This document shows, one piece after another, positions 6,398-11,310 of a DNA stretch of 11,310 bases (position 1 is the stretch's first letter; every line of letters begins with the position of its first letter). Location: positions 1 through 11,310 of the forward strand of contig JAICSG010000066.1 of the NCBI GenBank assembly GCA_025937035.1, read 5' to 3'. The DNA comes from Thermoanaerobaculia bacterium. GTDB taxonomy: Bacteria > Acidobacteriota > Thermoanaerobaculia > Multivoradales > UBA5704. Both the position numbers and the translations under genes were made by a program. Below the pieces are notes generated by a model. The model was not told the origin of the DNA, made no database searches, and saw only the letters and a list, made by a program, of their open reading frames with translations.

Positions 6398-6874
6398 TCA
6401 GTGCCGGATGACCGGCCATCTGGACCAGTCGTTCCGGTAGGGCAGGAAGTCGCGATCGGAGCACCGCAGGTGGGAGTCCTGGACGTTGAAGCGGAGGATC
6501 AGGTTGCCCTGGCTGACATTTCCAATACCGTGAATCTTACATTCGGTCCACAGCGTGTCGCGATTAACAATAATAAATGGCTCCCAAACAGAAGCTCTCC
6601 GAACGACGAATACATAGACGAGATCAGGGGTTCTCATCGCCTCGAGCTGACGGAGAGAAACACTGAACTGCGCGGAGTACCCGTCCCTCTGGGGCTGCGC
6701 GGTCGCGGTCTTGACCTGCACTCGCCAGAGCTGACCGCCCTCATCCTTGATGACGAAGATGTCTTCACCGACATCCACCTCTGGAAAGGCAACGTTCCAG
6801 CCCCTCCAGAGAAACTCCGCCATCGCCGCCATCTGACCCGCGCGACCTACATAGAGGTTTCGTCTTTGGGACAT
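6398..6874 (-). CDS. PD-(D/E)XK nuclease-like protein
   Basis: 158 residues, no signal peptide or membrane segment. The N-terminal half has the layout of small PD-(D/E)XK nuclease folds: a helix with E20 (GRAGQMAAMAEFLWRGWNV), then VAFPEVDVGEDIFVI with D38, a short hairpin, and VQVKTA with Q53 and K55. The E...D...QxK arrangement is the expected metal-binding and catalytic set, so activity is plausible but unproven. The C-terminal half (VYVFVVRRASVWEPFIIVNRDTLW and following) is less typical. Base composition is visibly lower in GC than the surroundings (A/T-rich runs near 6555-6610), a sign of horizontal transfer. It starts 8 bp after the stop of the upstream small gene and has no Shine-Dalgarno sequence of its own, suggesting translational coupling. 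It could be a stand-alone defence or restriction-like nuclease or a repair-related member; I cannot decide. Confidence 0.7.
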   Translation of the reverse strand: MSQRRNLYVGRAGQMAAMAEFLWRGWNVAFPEVDVGEDIFVIKDEGGQLWRVQVKTATAQPQRDGYSAQFSVSLRQLEAMRTPDLVYVFVVRRASVWEPFIIVNRDTLWTECKIHGIGNVSQGNLILRFNVQDSHLRCSDRDFLPYRNDWSRWPVIRH

Positions 6875-6882
6875 GAAGGCGG

Positions 6883-7173
6883 TCAGGCGGCGGCGTGGGA
6901 TTCGAAGAAGACTTCGTGATCAACCGGGTCAACAAAGGTGAAACCGCCTAGTTCTTGGATCTGCTGCTCGGTCAGCCCCGTCAGGAGCATGACGACCTGA
7001 GCCCACATGAGGTCCCGCATCAGCGAGAAATCCCACAGTCGCTCTGCCTCAAGGAATACACCTTTGGGACCGCGCGACCAACCGGAAAATCGCGCCTCAA
7101 GCATCATCCGAGTCTCGGGAGTCAACCGGAACGTAGCCCCGTTCCCCTGCTCTCCCACCGCGACCTCGATCAT
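6883..7173 (-). CDS. Unrecognised 96-residue protein paired with nuclease gene
   Basis: 96 residues (MIEVAVGEQGNGATFRLTPETRMMLEARFSG at the start, as two stretches MIEVAVGEQGNG and ATFRLTPETRMMLEARFSG). It has a strong GGAGG (complement of 7181-7185) seven bases before the ATG, and a possible -10 TAAGAT (7198-7193) without a clear -35. The middle has hydrophobic and tryptophan-rich helices (LWDFSLMRDLMWAQVVMLLTGL), and the end is acidic (LGGFTFVDPVDHEVFFES). It looks soluble; the family is not recognised. Only 8 bp separate it from the downstream nuclease-like gene, so the two are almost certainly one transcript. It could be a partner, inhibitor or antitoxin of the nuclease, but this rests on position and size only. 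Its composition is also somewhat poorer in GC than the flanking transporters. Confidence 0.65.
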   Translation of the reverse strand: MIEVAVGEQGNGATFRLTPETRMMLEARFSGWSRGPKGVFLEAERLWDFSLMRDLMWAQVVMLLTGLTEQQIQELGGFTFVDPVDHEVFFESHAAA

Positions 7174-7192
7174 GACAGCACCTCCACCGACA

Positions 7193-7198
7193 ATCTTA
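7193..7198 (-). promoter_or_regulatory. Possible -10 element of the two-gene nuclease cassette
   Basis: On the minus strand TAAGAT (4 to 5 of 6 matches to TATAAT depending on alignment) lies 20 bp before the ATG at 7173. Transcription would start close to the GGAGG ribosome binding site, giving a very short leader. No -35 hexamer resembling TTGACA lies at the expected distance, so the call is weak. Confidence 0.25.
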
Positions 7199-7237
7199 CC
7201 ACGATCCGGGGCCCTATCCGGTACGCCTACCCGCGAT

Positions 7238-8503
7238 TTACACCTCGATCCTGGCGCCAGCCGTCTCGGGCAACGTCCACACCCACAGCCCCGCCAGGGC
7301 GGCGAAGCCGGCGGCGAGGGCCACCCCTCCGGCCAGCCCCCAGCGGCCGGCGACCCCGGTGATGACCAGCGGCGCCAGGAACTGCACCCCGCGGGTGACG
7401 TTCATGATGATCGACATCGCCGATCCCCGCACCCGGGTCGGGAAGAGCTCCGAGAAGTAGGGGCCGTAGCAGGACCAGGTCCCCGTCCCCACCCCGGCCA
7501 CGAACATGAAGGCGAGCCCTACGGCCGGCCGCGAGGCGACCAGACCCCAGAGCAGGGTCACCATCACCAGCCCCACGGCCGTGATCGCGCAGTAGAGCGC
7601 GAAGGCGAGACGGCGGCCGATGATGTCCGAAACCCAGCCGAAGCTTAAGTATCCGAGAAGCGAGCCGGCGACGAAGGTCAGCGTCCACCACCCCGAGCCG
7701 AAGATCGACAGCCCCCGCGCTTTCTGGAGATAGCGCGGCAGCCAGGAGATGGCGAACCAGTAGGCCGACATGTTGAGGAGGGTCAGAAGGAAGGCCTTGG
7801 TGAAAACCCCTGCGAGGTCCGGCCCCACGAGCTGTGCCAGGATGGGCGTCCGAGCGTGGGGGGCCTCCCCCGCCCGCAGCTGCCGCCGGTGCTCCAGCCA
7901 GAGGTCCGACTCGGGAACGCGGCCCCAGACCAGCAGGGCCAGGATCGGCGCCGCGGAGAGGAGGAAGACCGTCCGCCACCCCAGGACGGGCGCCACGAAG
8001 GAGCCGACGATGGTGGCCAGCCCCAGCCCGGACGGGGCACCGGTCTGGGCGATCGCGCCGTACTTTCCGCGCAGAGCCGGAGGGATGGTCTCCCCCAGCA
8101 TCGCCTGCCCCGCCCCCCAGGAGCCGCCGACGCCCAGGCCGACGAGCGCCCGGGCGGCGAGGAGCCAACCGAAGCCGGGCGCCATGGCGCAGGCCGCGTT
8201 GCCCAGCGAGAAGGCCGCGATCGACACCGCCATCGCGAGCCGCCGCCCCAGCCGGTCGCTCATCCAGCCGAAGAGGAGCCCACCGACGCCGGTCATCCCC
8301 ACCCCCACGGCGGTGAGCGTGGCGAGGTCCCCCTCGGATGCTCCGAAGGCTTTCTGGATGGGGGGCAGCAGGAACGTGAGGAGGGTCAGGGAGTAGAATC
8401 CCGTGCACCAGATGCCCCAGGCGGCGGCGAGAATCCATCGATGCGCCGCGATGAGGCGGTCGTGGTCGCTGAGACGCGCGGGGGATTGGGACACCGTGAG
8501 CAA
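7238..8503 (-). CDS. MFS transporter
   Basis: Inner-membrane major facilitator of 421 residues with about 12 hydrophobic segments. The MFS motif A occurs in both halves: GWMSDRLGRRLAM (about residues 79-91) between segments 2 and 3, and GWVSDIIGRRLAF in the second half. RALVGLGVGGSWGAGQAMLGETIP is the segment 4 motif, and PYFSELFPTRVRGSAMSI follows segment 10. Together these resemble the aromatic-acid/sialic-acid symporter branch, suggesting proton-coupled uptake of an organic anion or sugar acid; the substrate is not determinable. The start is a TTG at 8503 or a GTG at 8494; no ATG lies nearby, and AGGA ten bases before the TTG slightly favours it. It is divergent from the CAP protein gene across only 39 bp, so promoters must be shared or overlap the coding regions. 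Confidence 0.9.
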   Translation of the reverse strand: MLTVSQSPARLSDHDRLIAAHRWILAAAWGIWCTGFYSLTLLTFLLPPIQKAFGASEGDLATLTAVGVGMTGVGGLLFGWMSDRLGRRLAMAVSIAAFSLGNAACAMAPGFGWLLAARALVGLGVGGSWGAGQAMLGETIPPALRGKYGAIAQTGAPSGLGLATIVGSFVAPVLGWRTVFLLSAAPILALLVWGRVPESDLWLEHRRQLRAGEAPHARTPILAQLVGPDLAGVFTKAFLLTLLNMSAYWFAISWLPRYLQKARGLSIFGSGWWTLTFVAGSLLGYLSFGWVSDIIGRRLAFALYCAITAVGLVMVTLLWGLVASRPAVGLAFMFVAGVGTGTWSCYGPYFSELFPTRVRGSAMSIIMNVTRGVQFLAPLVITGVAGRWGLAGGVALAAGFAALAGLWVWTLPETAGARIEV

Positions 8504-8542
8504 AGCCTGGACATCCTACCCGGGTTTGACCAGAAATTGGGA

Positions 8543-9469
8543 ATGAGATCCGCCGGCCTGATCGGCCTCCTCATAGCTCTCGCCGTCGTGGCGCTCGCCA
8601 TCCGCTCCGCCCCTCCGGCGGGCGATCCGCGACAGGAGATTCTGCGGCTCGTCAACGCCGAGCGGCAGAAGGCGGGCTCGCCGCCGCTCCACCTCTCACC
8701 CGAGCTCACCCGCGCCGCCCAGACGCACGCGGCCGAGGTCGCGGCGCGGGGGTCCCTGAAGCTGCGGGCCGGCTCCACGGAGGAGATGCGCGAGCGGCTG
8801 AAGCAGGCCGGCTATCAGGCCCATGCCTGGACGGAAAGCCTGGCGGCCACCTCCGGCGATCCCGCGACCCTGTTGCGCGACTTCCGGCAGAACGATCCGG
8901 AGAGCTACCGCAAGCTCCTGAGCCCGGAGTACATGGACCTCGGGATCGGCCTCGACCGGATGGACGGGACGCCGCTCTACGCGTTCCTCTTCGCCGTGCC
9001 GCAGGAGGGCTACTTCGCGCGCCGGACGGCGGGGCTGCACGACCTCGCCCAGGTGCGGGCCGCGATGCTGGCGCGGGTCAACGCCGCCCGCAAGGGGTGG
9101 GCCTACCCCCTGCGCGCCAATCCCAAGCTCGACTTGGCGGCCCAGCGCCATGCCGAGGACATGCTGGCCCGCCACTACTTCGCCCATGAGAGCCCCGAGG
9201 GAAAGACCGTGCGCGAGCGGGCCCGCACCGCTGGCTACGACTGGCGGGTGATCGGAGAGAACATCGCCGAGGGGCAGTTTTCGGTCGACGAGGTGATGGA
9301 CACCTGGATGCAGAGCCCGCCCCATCGGCGGAACATCCTCGACCGCGATTTCAAGGAGTTGGGCGTCGGCCTCGCCTTGGGAAAGAGCGACGGCGGCTGG
9401 CGGGTGGTGTGGGTGCAGACGTTCGGCTGGGACGGCCAGCCGTACAAGCCAAAGCCCGGGCCTCAGTGA
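8543..9469 (+). CDS. Two-domain CAP (SCP-like) family exported protein
   Basis: 308 residues. A hydrophobic segment at 4-20 (AGLIGLLIALAVVALAI) acts as signal peptide or membrane anchor. Two CAP domains follow. The second (about 172-297) is canonical: LARVNAARKGWAYPLRANPKLDLAAQRHAEDM, HYFAHESPEGKTVRERARTAGY, GENIAEG and SPPHRRNIL, with H215, E239 and H261 as the pocket residues. The first (about 31-153) keeps the same plan (ILRLVNAERQKAGSPPLHLSPELTRAAQTHAAEVA, QAGYQAHAWTESLA, YMDLGIGL), but the histidine of the FxH motif and the HRxNIL motif are gone; only E98 has a counterpart. It is thus a degenerate tandem copy, perhaps structural. Bacterial CAP proteins are often secreted and their activity is mostly unknown. 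The ATG at 8543 has only weak TTGGGA upstream. The stop interlocks with the convergent SirB1-like gene. Confidence 0.88.
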   Translation: MRSAGLIGLLIALAVVALAIRSAPPAGDPRQEILRLVNAERQKAGSPPLHLSPELTRAAQTHAAEVAARGSLKLRAGSTEEMRERLKQAGYQAHAWTESLAATSGDPATLLRDFRQNDPESYRKLLSPEYMDLGIGLDRMDGTPLYAFLFAVPQEGYFARRTAGLHDLAQVRAAMLARVNAARKGWAYPLRANPKLDLAAQRHAEDMLARHYFAHESPEGKTVRERARTAGYDWRVIGENIAEGQFSVDEVMDTWMQSPPHRRNILDRDFKELGVGLALGKSDGGWRVVWVQTFGWDGQPYKPKPGPQ

Positions 9470-10293
9470 ACGTGCCGCTTGCCCGCTTCCTGGATCAACC
9501 CCTCGATCGCCGCGTGGTCGGGCGCCTCCGGCTCCAGGGCGAGGTAGCACGCCAGGTCCTCGATCCCCCGCTCCGGGTCCCCCCAGCGCAGGGAGAGCAG
9601 GCCGCGGTCCCGCCGGGCCCCCACGTCGTCCGGATCGAGCAGCAGCACGCGGTCGAGGGCGCCGATGGTGCGCAGCATCTCGCCGCGGTGGAGGTAGATC
9701 CGCCGCAGGTTGTTGAGCATGCGGATCAGGATGTGGCGCGGGCCCGCGGGCTTGAGCAGGCGGGGATCGAAGGCCAGCGTGCCGCCGCTCAGACGGTCGA
9801 GCATCGCCCGGCAGTCCTCCTGGGTGAGCGGCCGGCCGCGGTCGAAGGGGTCGAAGAGGAGCTGCGGCCGCTGGGAGTGGCGCAGCAGGAAGTGCCCGGG
9901 GAAGCCCACGCCGTCGAGCGGCACCCCGGCCCGGCGGCCGACCTCCATGTGGACCAGCGCCAAGGTGATCGGAATCCCCAGGCCCCGGGCGAGCACCTCG
10001 TTCAGCAGGCTGTTGCGGGGGTCGTAATAGTCCTCGGCGTTGCCGCGCAGCCCCACCTCGTCCGCCAGATAGCCGGCGAGGGCCCGTACCCGTTCGAGAT
10101 CGCAGGCGGCGGGCTCCAGCCGGGGACGCAGCCGGTCGGCCATCTGGTCCAGCCGGGCCAGCCAGGGGGCCGGATCGAGCCCCGGCTGCTCCTCGGCGGC
10201 GATCCACAGCGCCGCCTCGGCGAGGTCGATCCGCTCGTCCGGGAGACGGGCAATTTCTGCAAAGCGCACGCGGGGAATCGAGGTCGTGTCCAT
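9463..10293 (-). CDS. SirB1/transglutaminase-like protein with TPR tail
   Basis: 276 residues, predicted cytosolic. The central SirB1-type transglutaminase-like domain (about 60-175) carries the family hallmark YYDPRNSLLNEVLARGLGIPITLALVHMEVGRRAGVPLDGVGFPGHFLLRH, here read as YYDPRNSLLNEVLARGLGIP (89-108) and GVGFPGHFLLR (128-138). A TPR-like tail spans about 185-260 (HILIRMLNNLRRIYLHRGEML, then RGLLSLRWGDPERGIEDLACYLALEP). The classical transglutaminase cysteine position is occupied by asparagine/serine, as is common in this branch, so catalysis is doubtful and the role is unknown. The ATG at 10293 has no strong Shine-Dalgarno sequence. Its stop codon lies inside the last 7 bp of the convergent CAP gene. 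It is divergent from the DJ-1 gene across 98 bp. Confidence 0.88.
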   Translation of the reverse strand: MDTTSIPRVRFAEIARLPDERIDLAEAALWIAAEEQPGLDPAPWLARLDQMADRLRPRLEPAACDLERVRALAGYLADEVGLRGNAEDYYDPRNSLLNEVLARGLGIPITLALVHMEVGRRAGVPLDGVGFPGHFLLRHSQRPQLLFDPFDRGRPLTQEDCRAMLDRLSGGTLAFDPRLLKPAGPRHILIRMLNNLRRIYLHRGEMLRTIGALDRVLLLDPDDVGARRDRGLLSLRWGDPERGIEDLACYLALEPEAPDHAAIEGLIQEAGKRHVH

Positions 10294-10360
10294 AGGCCAT
10301 CCATGAAAAGGATCACGGATCGATTTCGATTCCCAACCGCGCGAAGATTGTATGGTTTCA

Positions 10361-10376
10361 GGGACGATTCCGTCCC
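10361..10376 (+). promoter_or_regulatory. Leader hairpin before the DJ-1 family gene
   Basis: GGGACG (10361-10366) and CGTCCC (10371-10376) form a perfect 6-bp stem with a four-base loop ATTC. The stem ends two bases before the GGGAGGAG ribosome binding site (10378-10385). It could stabilise the transcript end or modulate initiation. It may also be a protein-binding inverted repeat in the divergent promoter region. Confidence 0.4.
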
Positions 10377-10391
10377 CGGGAGGAGACCGCC

Positions 10392-10994
10392 ATGGACCCC
10401 ATCCACGTAGGCATCCTGCTCTTCGACAACGTCGAGGTGCTCGACTTCGCCGGACCTTTCGAGGTCTTCTCGCGCACCCGCCTGCAGCCGGGCGTCGAGA
10501 CCCGGCGCTCCGAGGAGGGGGCGCCGTTCCAGGTCTTCACGGTGGCCCGGACCCGCGATCCCATCACCGCCACCGGCGGCCTCACCGTGGTCCCCCGCCA
10601 CGGCTTCGCGGACGCCCCCCGGATCGACCTCCTGGTGATCCCGGGCGGGTTCGGCACCCGGCGGCTGCTCAACGACGAGGAGACCCTCGGCTGGATCCGC
10701 CGCACGGCCGCGGCGGCCCGCCAGGTGACCTCGGTCTGCACCGGCTCCCTCCTGCTCGCCAAGGCCGGCCTCCTGGAGGGGCGCCGCGCCACCACCCACT
10801 GGGCCTCTCTGGACCTCCTCGGCTCGCTGGGCGCCGGCGTCACCGTGGAGCGGGACCTCCGGGTGGTCGACGACGGGGTGATCACCTCGGCCGGCGTCGC
10901 CTCCGGGATGGACATGGCCTTCTACATCGTCGAGACCCTCTTCGGCCGCGCGGTGGCGGACGAGACGGCGCGGTACATCGAGTACCGGCGCTAG
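10392..10994 (+). CDS. DJ-1/PfpI family protein, isonitrile hydratase-like
   Basis: 200 residues, the length of a single DJ-1/PfpI (glutamine amidotransferase class I-like) domain, predicted cytosolic. Landmarks: IHVGILLFDNVEVLDFAGPFEVF (4-26, with D18 and E15 in the active-site loop), DLLVIPGGFGTRRLL (79-93), and the nucleophile elbow SVCTGSLLLAKAGLLEGRRATTHW with C116 and H136. This CTGSLLLAxAGLL...ATTHW pattern is the one seen in isonitrile hydratase and in the sensor domain of some AraC-type regulators. No helix-turn-helix follows here, so it is a stand-alone enzyme-like protein. The substrate remains open: isonitrile hydration, glyoxalase or chaperone activity are all known in the superfamily. 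A strong GGGAGGAG lies six bases before the ATG, behind a small hairpin (10361-10376). Confidence 0.9.
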   Translation: MDPIHVGILLFDNVEVLDFAGPFEVFSRTRLQPGVETRRSEEGAPFQVFTVARTRDPITATGGLTVVPRHGFADAPRIDLLVIPGGFGTRRLLNDEETLGWIRRTAAAARQVTSVCTGSLLLAKAGLLEGRRATTHWASLDLLGSLGAGVTVERDLRVVDDGVITSAGVASGMDMAFYIVETLFGRAVADETARYIEYRR

Positions 10995-11253
10995 GCCCTC
11001 TGGGATCAATCCCGGCATCTTCCTTGCTATCCCCCCCATATCGCAGGGCGCGACGGGCGCTCTCTCCTGAGTACCCACCGCGTTGAGTCGGTTTCTGTCA
11101 ACTTTTGAAGGCCGACGATTCTCTTTTTGAGCGAGGTGGGGTACCATGAGTGACCAGCACGCAAATCTTGGAATTGACGCCTCGGTAATCTGGTTGTCAT
11201 GGGTACGAGACCGTGAGCCCTCCGAGGCGCCGCGGTCGAGCAAGGAGATCCAG
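10995..11253. other. Intergenic region upstream of lon
   Basis: 259 bp between the DJ-1 stop and the preferred lon start. It is less GC-rich than the coding DNA around it, particularly from 11081. I see no convincing sigma-70 promoter; TTGAGT (11083), TTGAAG (11105) and TTGACG (11174) occur without matching -10 boxes. GTTGA (11082-11086) and TCAAC (11098-11102) form a short inverted repeat. No CIRCE element is visible. An in-frame ATG at 11146 with GAGG upstream could extend lon into this region by 36 codons. Confidence 0.5.
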
Positions 11254-11310
11254 ATGACTGAAAGAATGACGCTTCCCGTCCTGCCGCTGAGGGATTTCGT
11301 CCTCCTGCCG
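11254..11310 (+). CDS. lon: ATP-dependent protease Lon, N-terminal fragment
   Basis: Only the first 19 codons are inside the window: MTERMTLPVLPLRDFVLLP. The TLPVLPLRDxVLxP pattern is the classic beginning of the Lon N-terminal (LAN) substrate-binding domain; the AAA+ and serine-lysine protease domains would lie beyond the right edge. Lon degrades misfolded and regulatory proteins in the cytosol. AAGGAG (11242-11247) sits six bases before the ATG, a strong ribosome binding site. The frame is open upstream to an ATG at 11146, which also has GAGG nine bases before it and would add 36 residues (MSDQHANLGIDASVIW and onward). I prefer 11254 because it matches the family's usual start and the upstream stretch has less coding-like composition. 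Confidence 0.8.
   Translation, partial: MTERMTLPVLPLRDFVLLP

Noticed and set aside
5416..6411. Plus-strand frame antisense to the permease
   Set aside because: It has low-complexity, charge-rich composition and no recognisable motif, while the opposite strand encodes a clear APC permease.
7856..8542. N-terminal extension of the CAP protein upstream of 8543
   Set aside because: It would overlap the MFS gene antisense and bury the hydrophobic export segment. The composition is shadow-like, so the ATG at 8543 is preferred.
8696..10300. Long minus-strand frame across the CAP and SirB1-like genes
   Set aside because: It is out of frame with the recognisable SirB1-like product and antisense to the CAP gene; it shows no family motif.
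11002..11013. GGGAT/ATCCC repeat as terminator of the DJ-1 gene
   Set aside because: The stem is only 4-5 bp with a 2-4 base loop and no T-tract follows directly.
11034..11041. Sigma-32-like -10 box CCCCATAT upstream of lon
   Set aside because: No CTTGAA-like -35 lies at the required distance, so the match is probably chance.

Overview
The window is a high-GC bacterial chromosome segment carrying eleven complete protein-coding genes and a partial gene at each edge. No rRNA, tRNA, CRISPR array, transposase or integrase is visible. Secreted or periplasmic proteins (YceI, a TPR protein, a two-domain CAP protein) suggest a diderm, high-GC lineage of the Acidobacteriota kind. That placement is a guess from gene style; nothing in the window fixes the taxonomy.

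Left part (1-2632): the start of an unrecognised minus-strand gene runs off the left edge. Divergent from it is a MarR-family regulator whose near-consensus promoter (TTGACA, 17 bp, TACAAT) is overlapped by the perfect palindrome TTGACATGTCAA, a layout typical of autorepression. A secreted YceI-like lipid-binding protein follows on the same strand, with an inverted repeat in its leader. About 450 bp of non-coding DNA comes next. It holds the most striking feature of the window: seven head-to-tail units of exactly 42 bp, most of which fold into a hairpin. A YbaK-type aminoacyl-tRNA deacylase gene follows, preceded by the palindrome CCTGTATACAGG.

Middle (2690-6339): a DUF1835-type protein of unknown function, a probable terminator, and a secreted TPR protein. 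The TPR gene overlaps, tail to tail, a minus-strand amino-acid permease.

Accessory insert (6398-7173): two small minus-strand genes of visibly lower GC, upstream of the permease. One encodes a PD-(D/E)XK nuclease-like protein, the other an unrecognised 96-residue protein. They look like a transferred pair.

Right part (7238-11310): a minus-strand MFS transporter is divergent from a membrane-anchored or exported protein with two CAP domains, the first degenerate. This gene interlocks tail to tail with a minus-strand SirB1/transglutaminase-like gene. Divergent from that is a stand-alone DJ-1/PfpI (isonitrile hydratase-like) protein. The window ends in the first codons of a lon ATP-dependent protease gene.

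The genes do not form one pathway. The segment reads as housekeeping and stress-related genes (deacylase, DJ-1, Lon) and transporters, with one accessory insert and one unusual repeat array.
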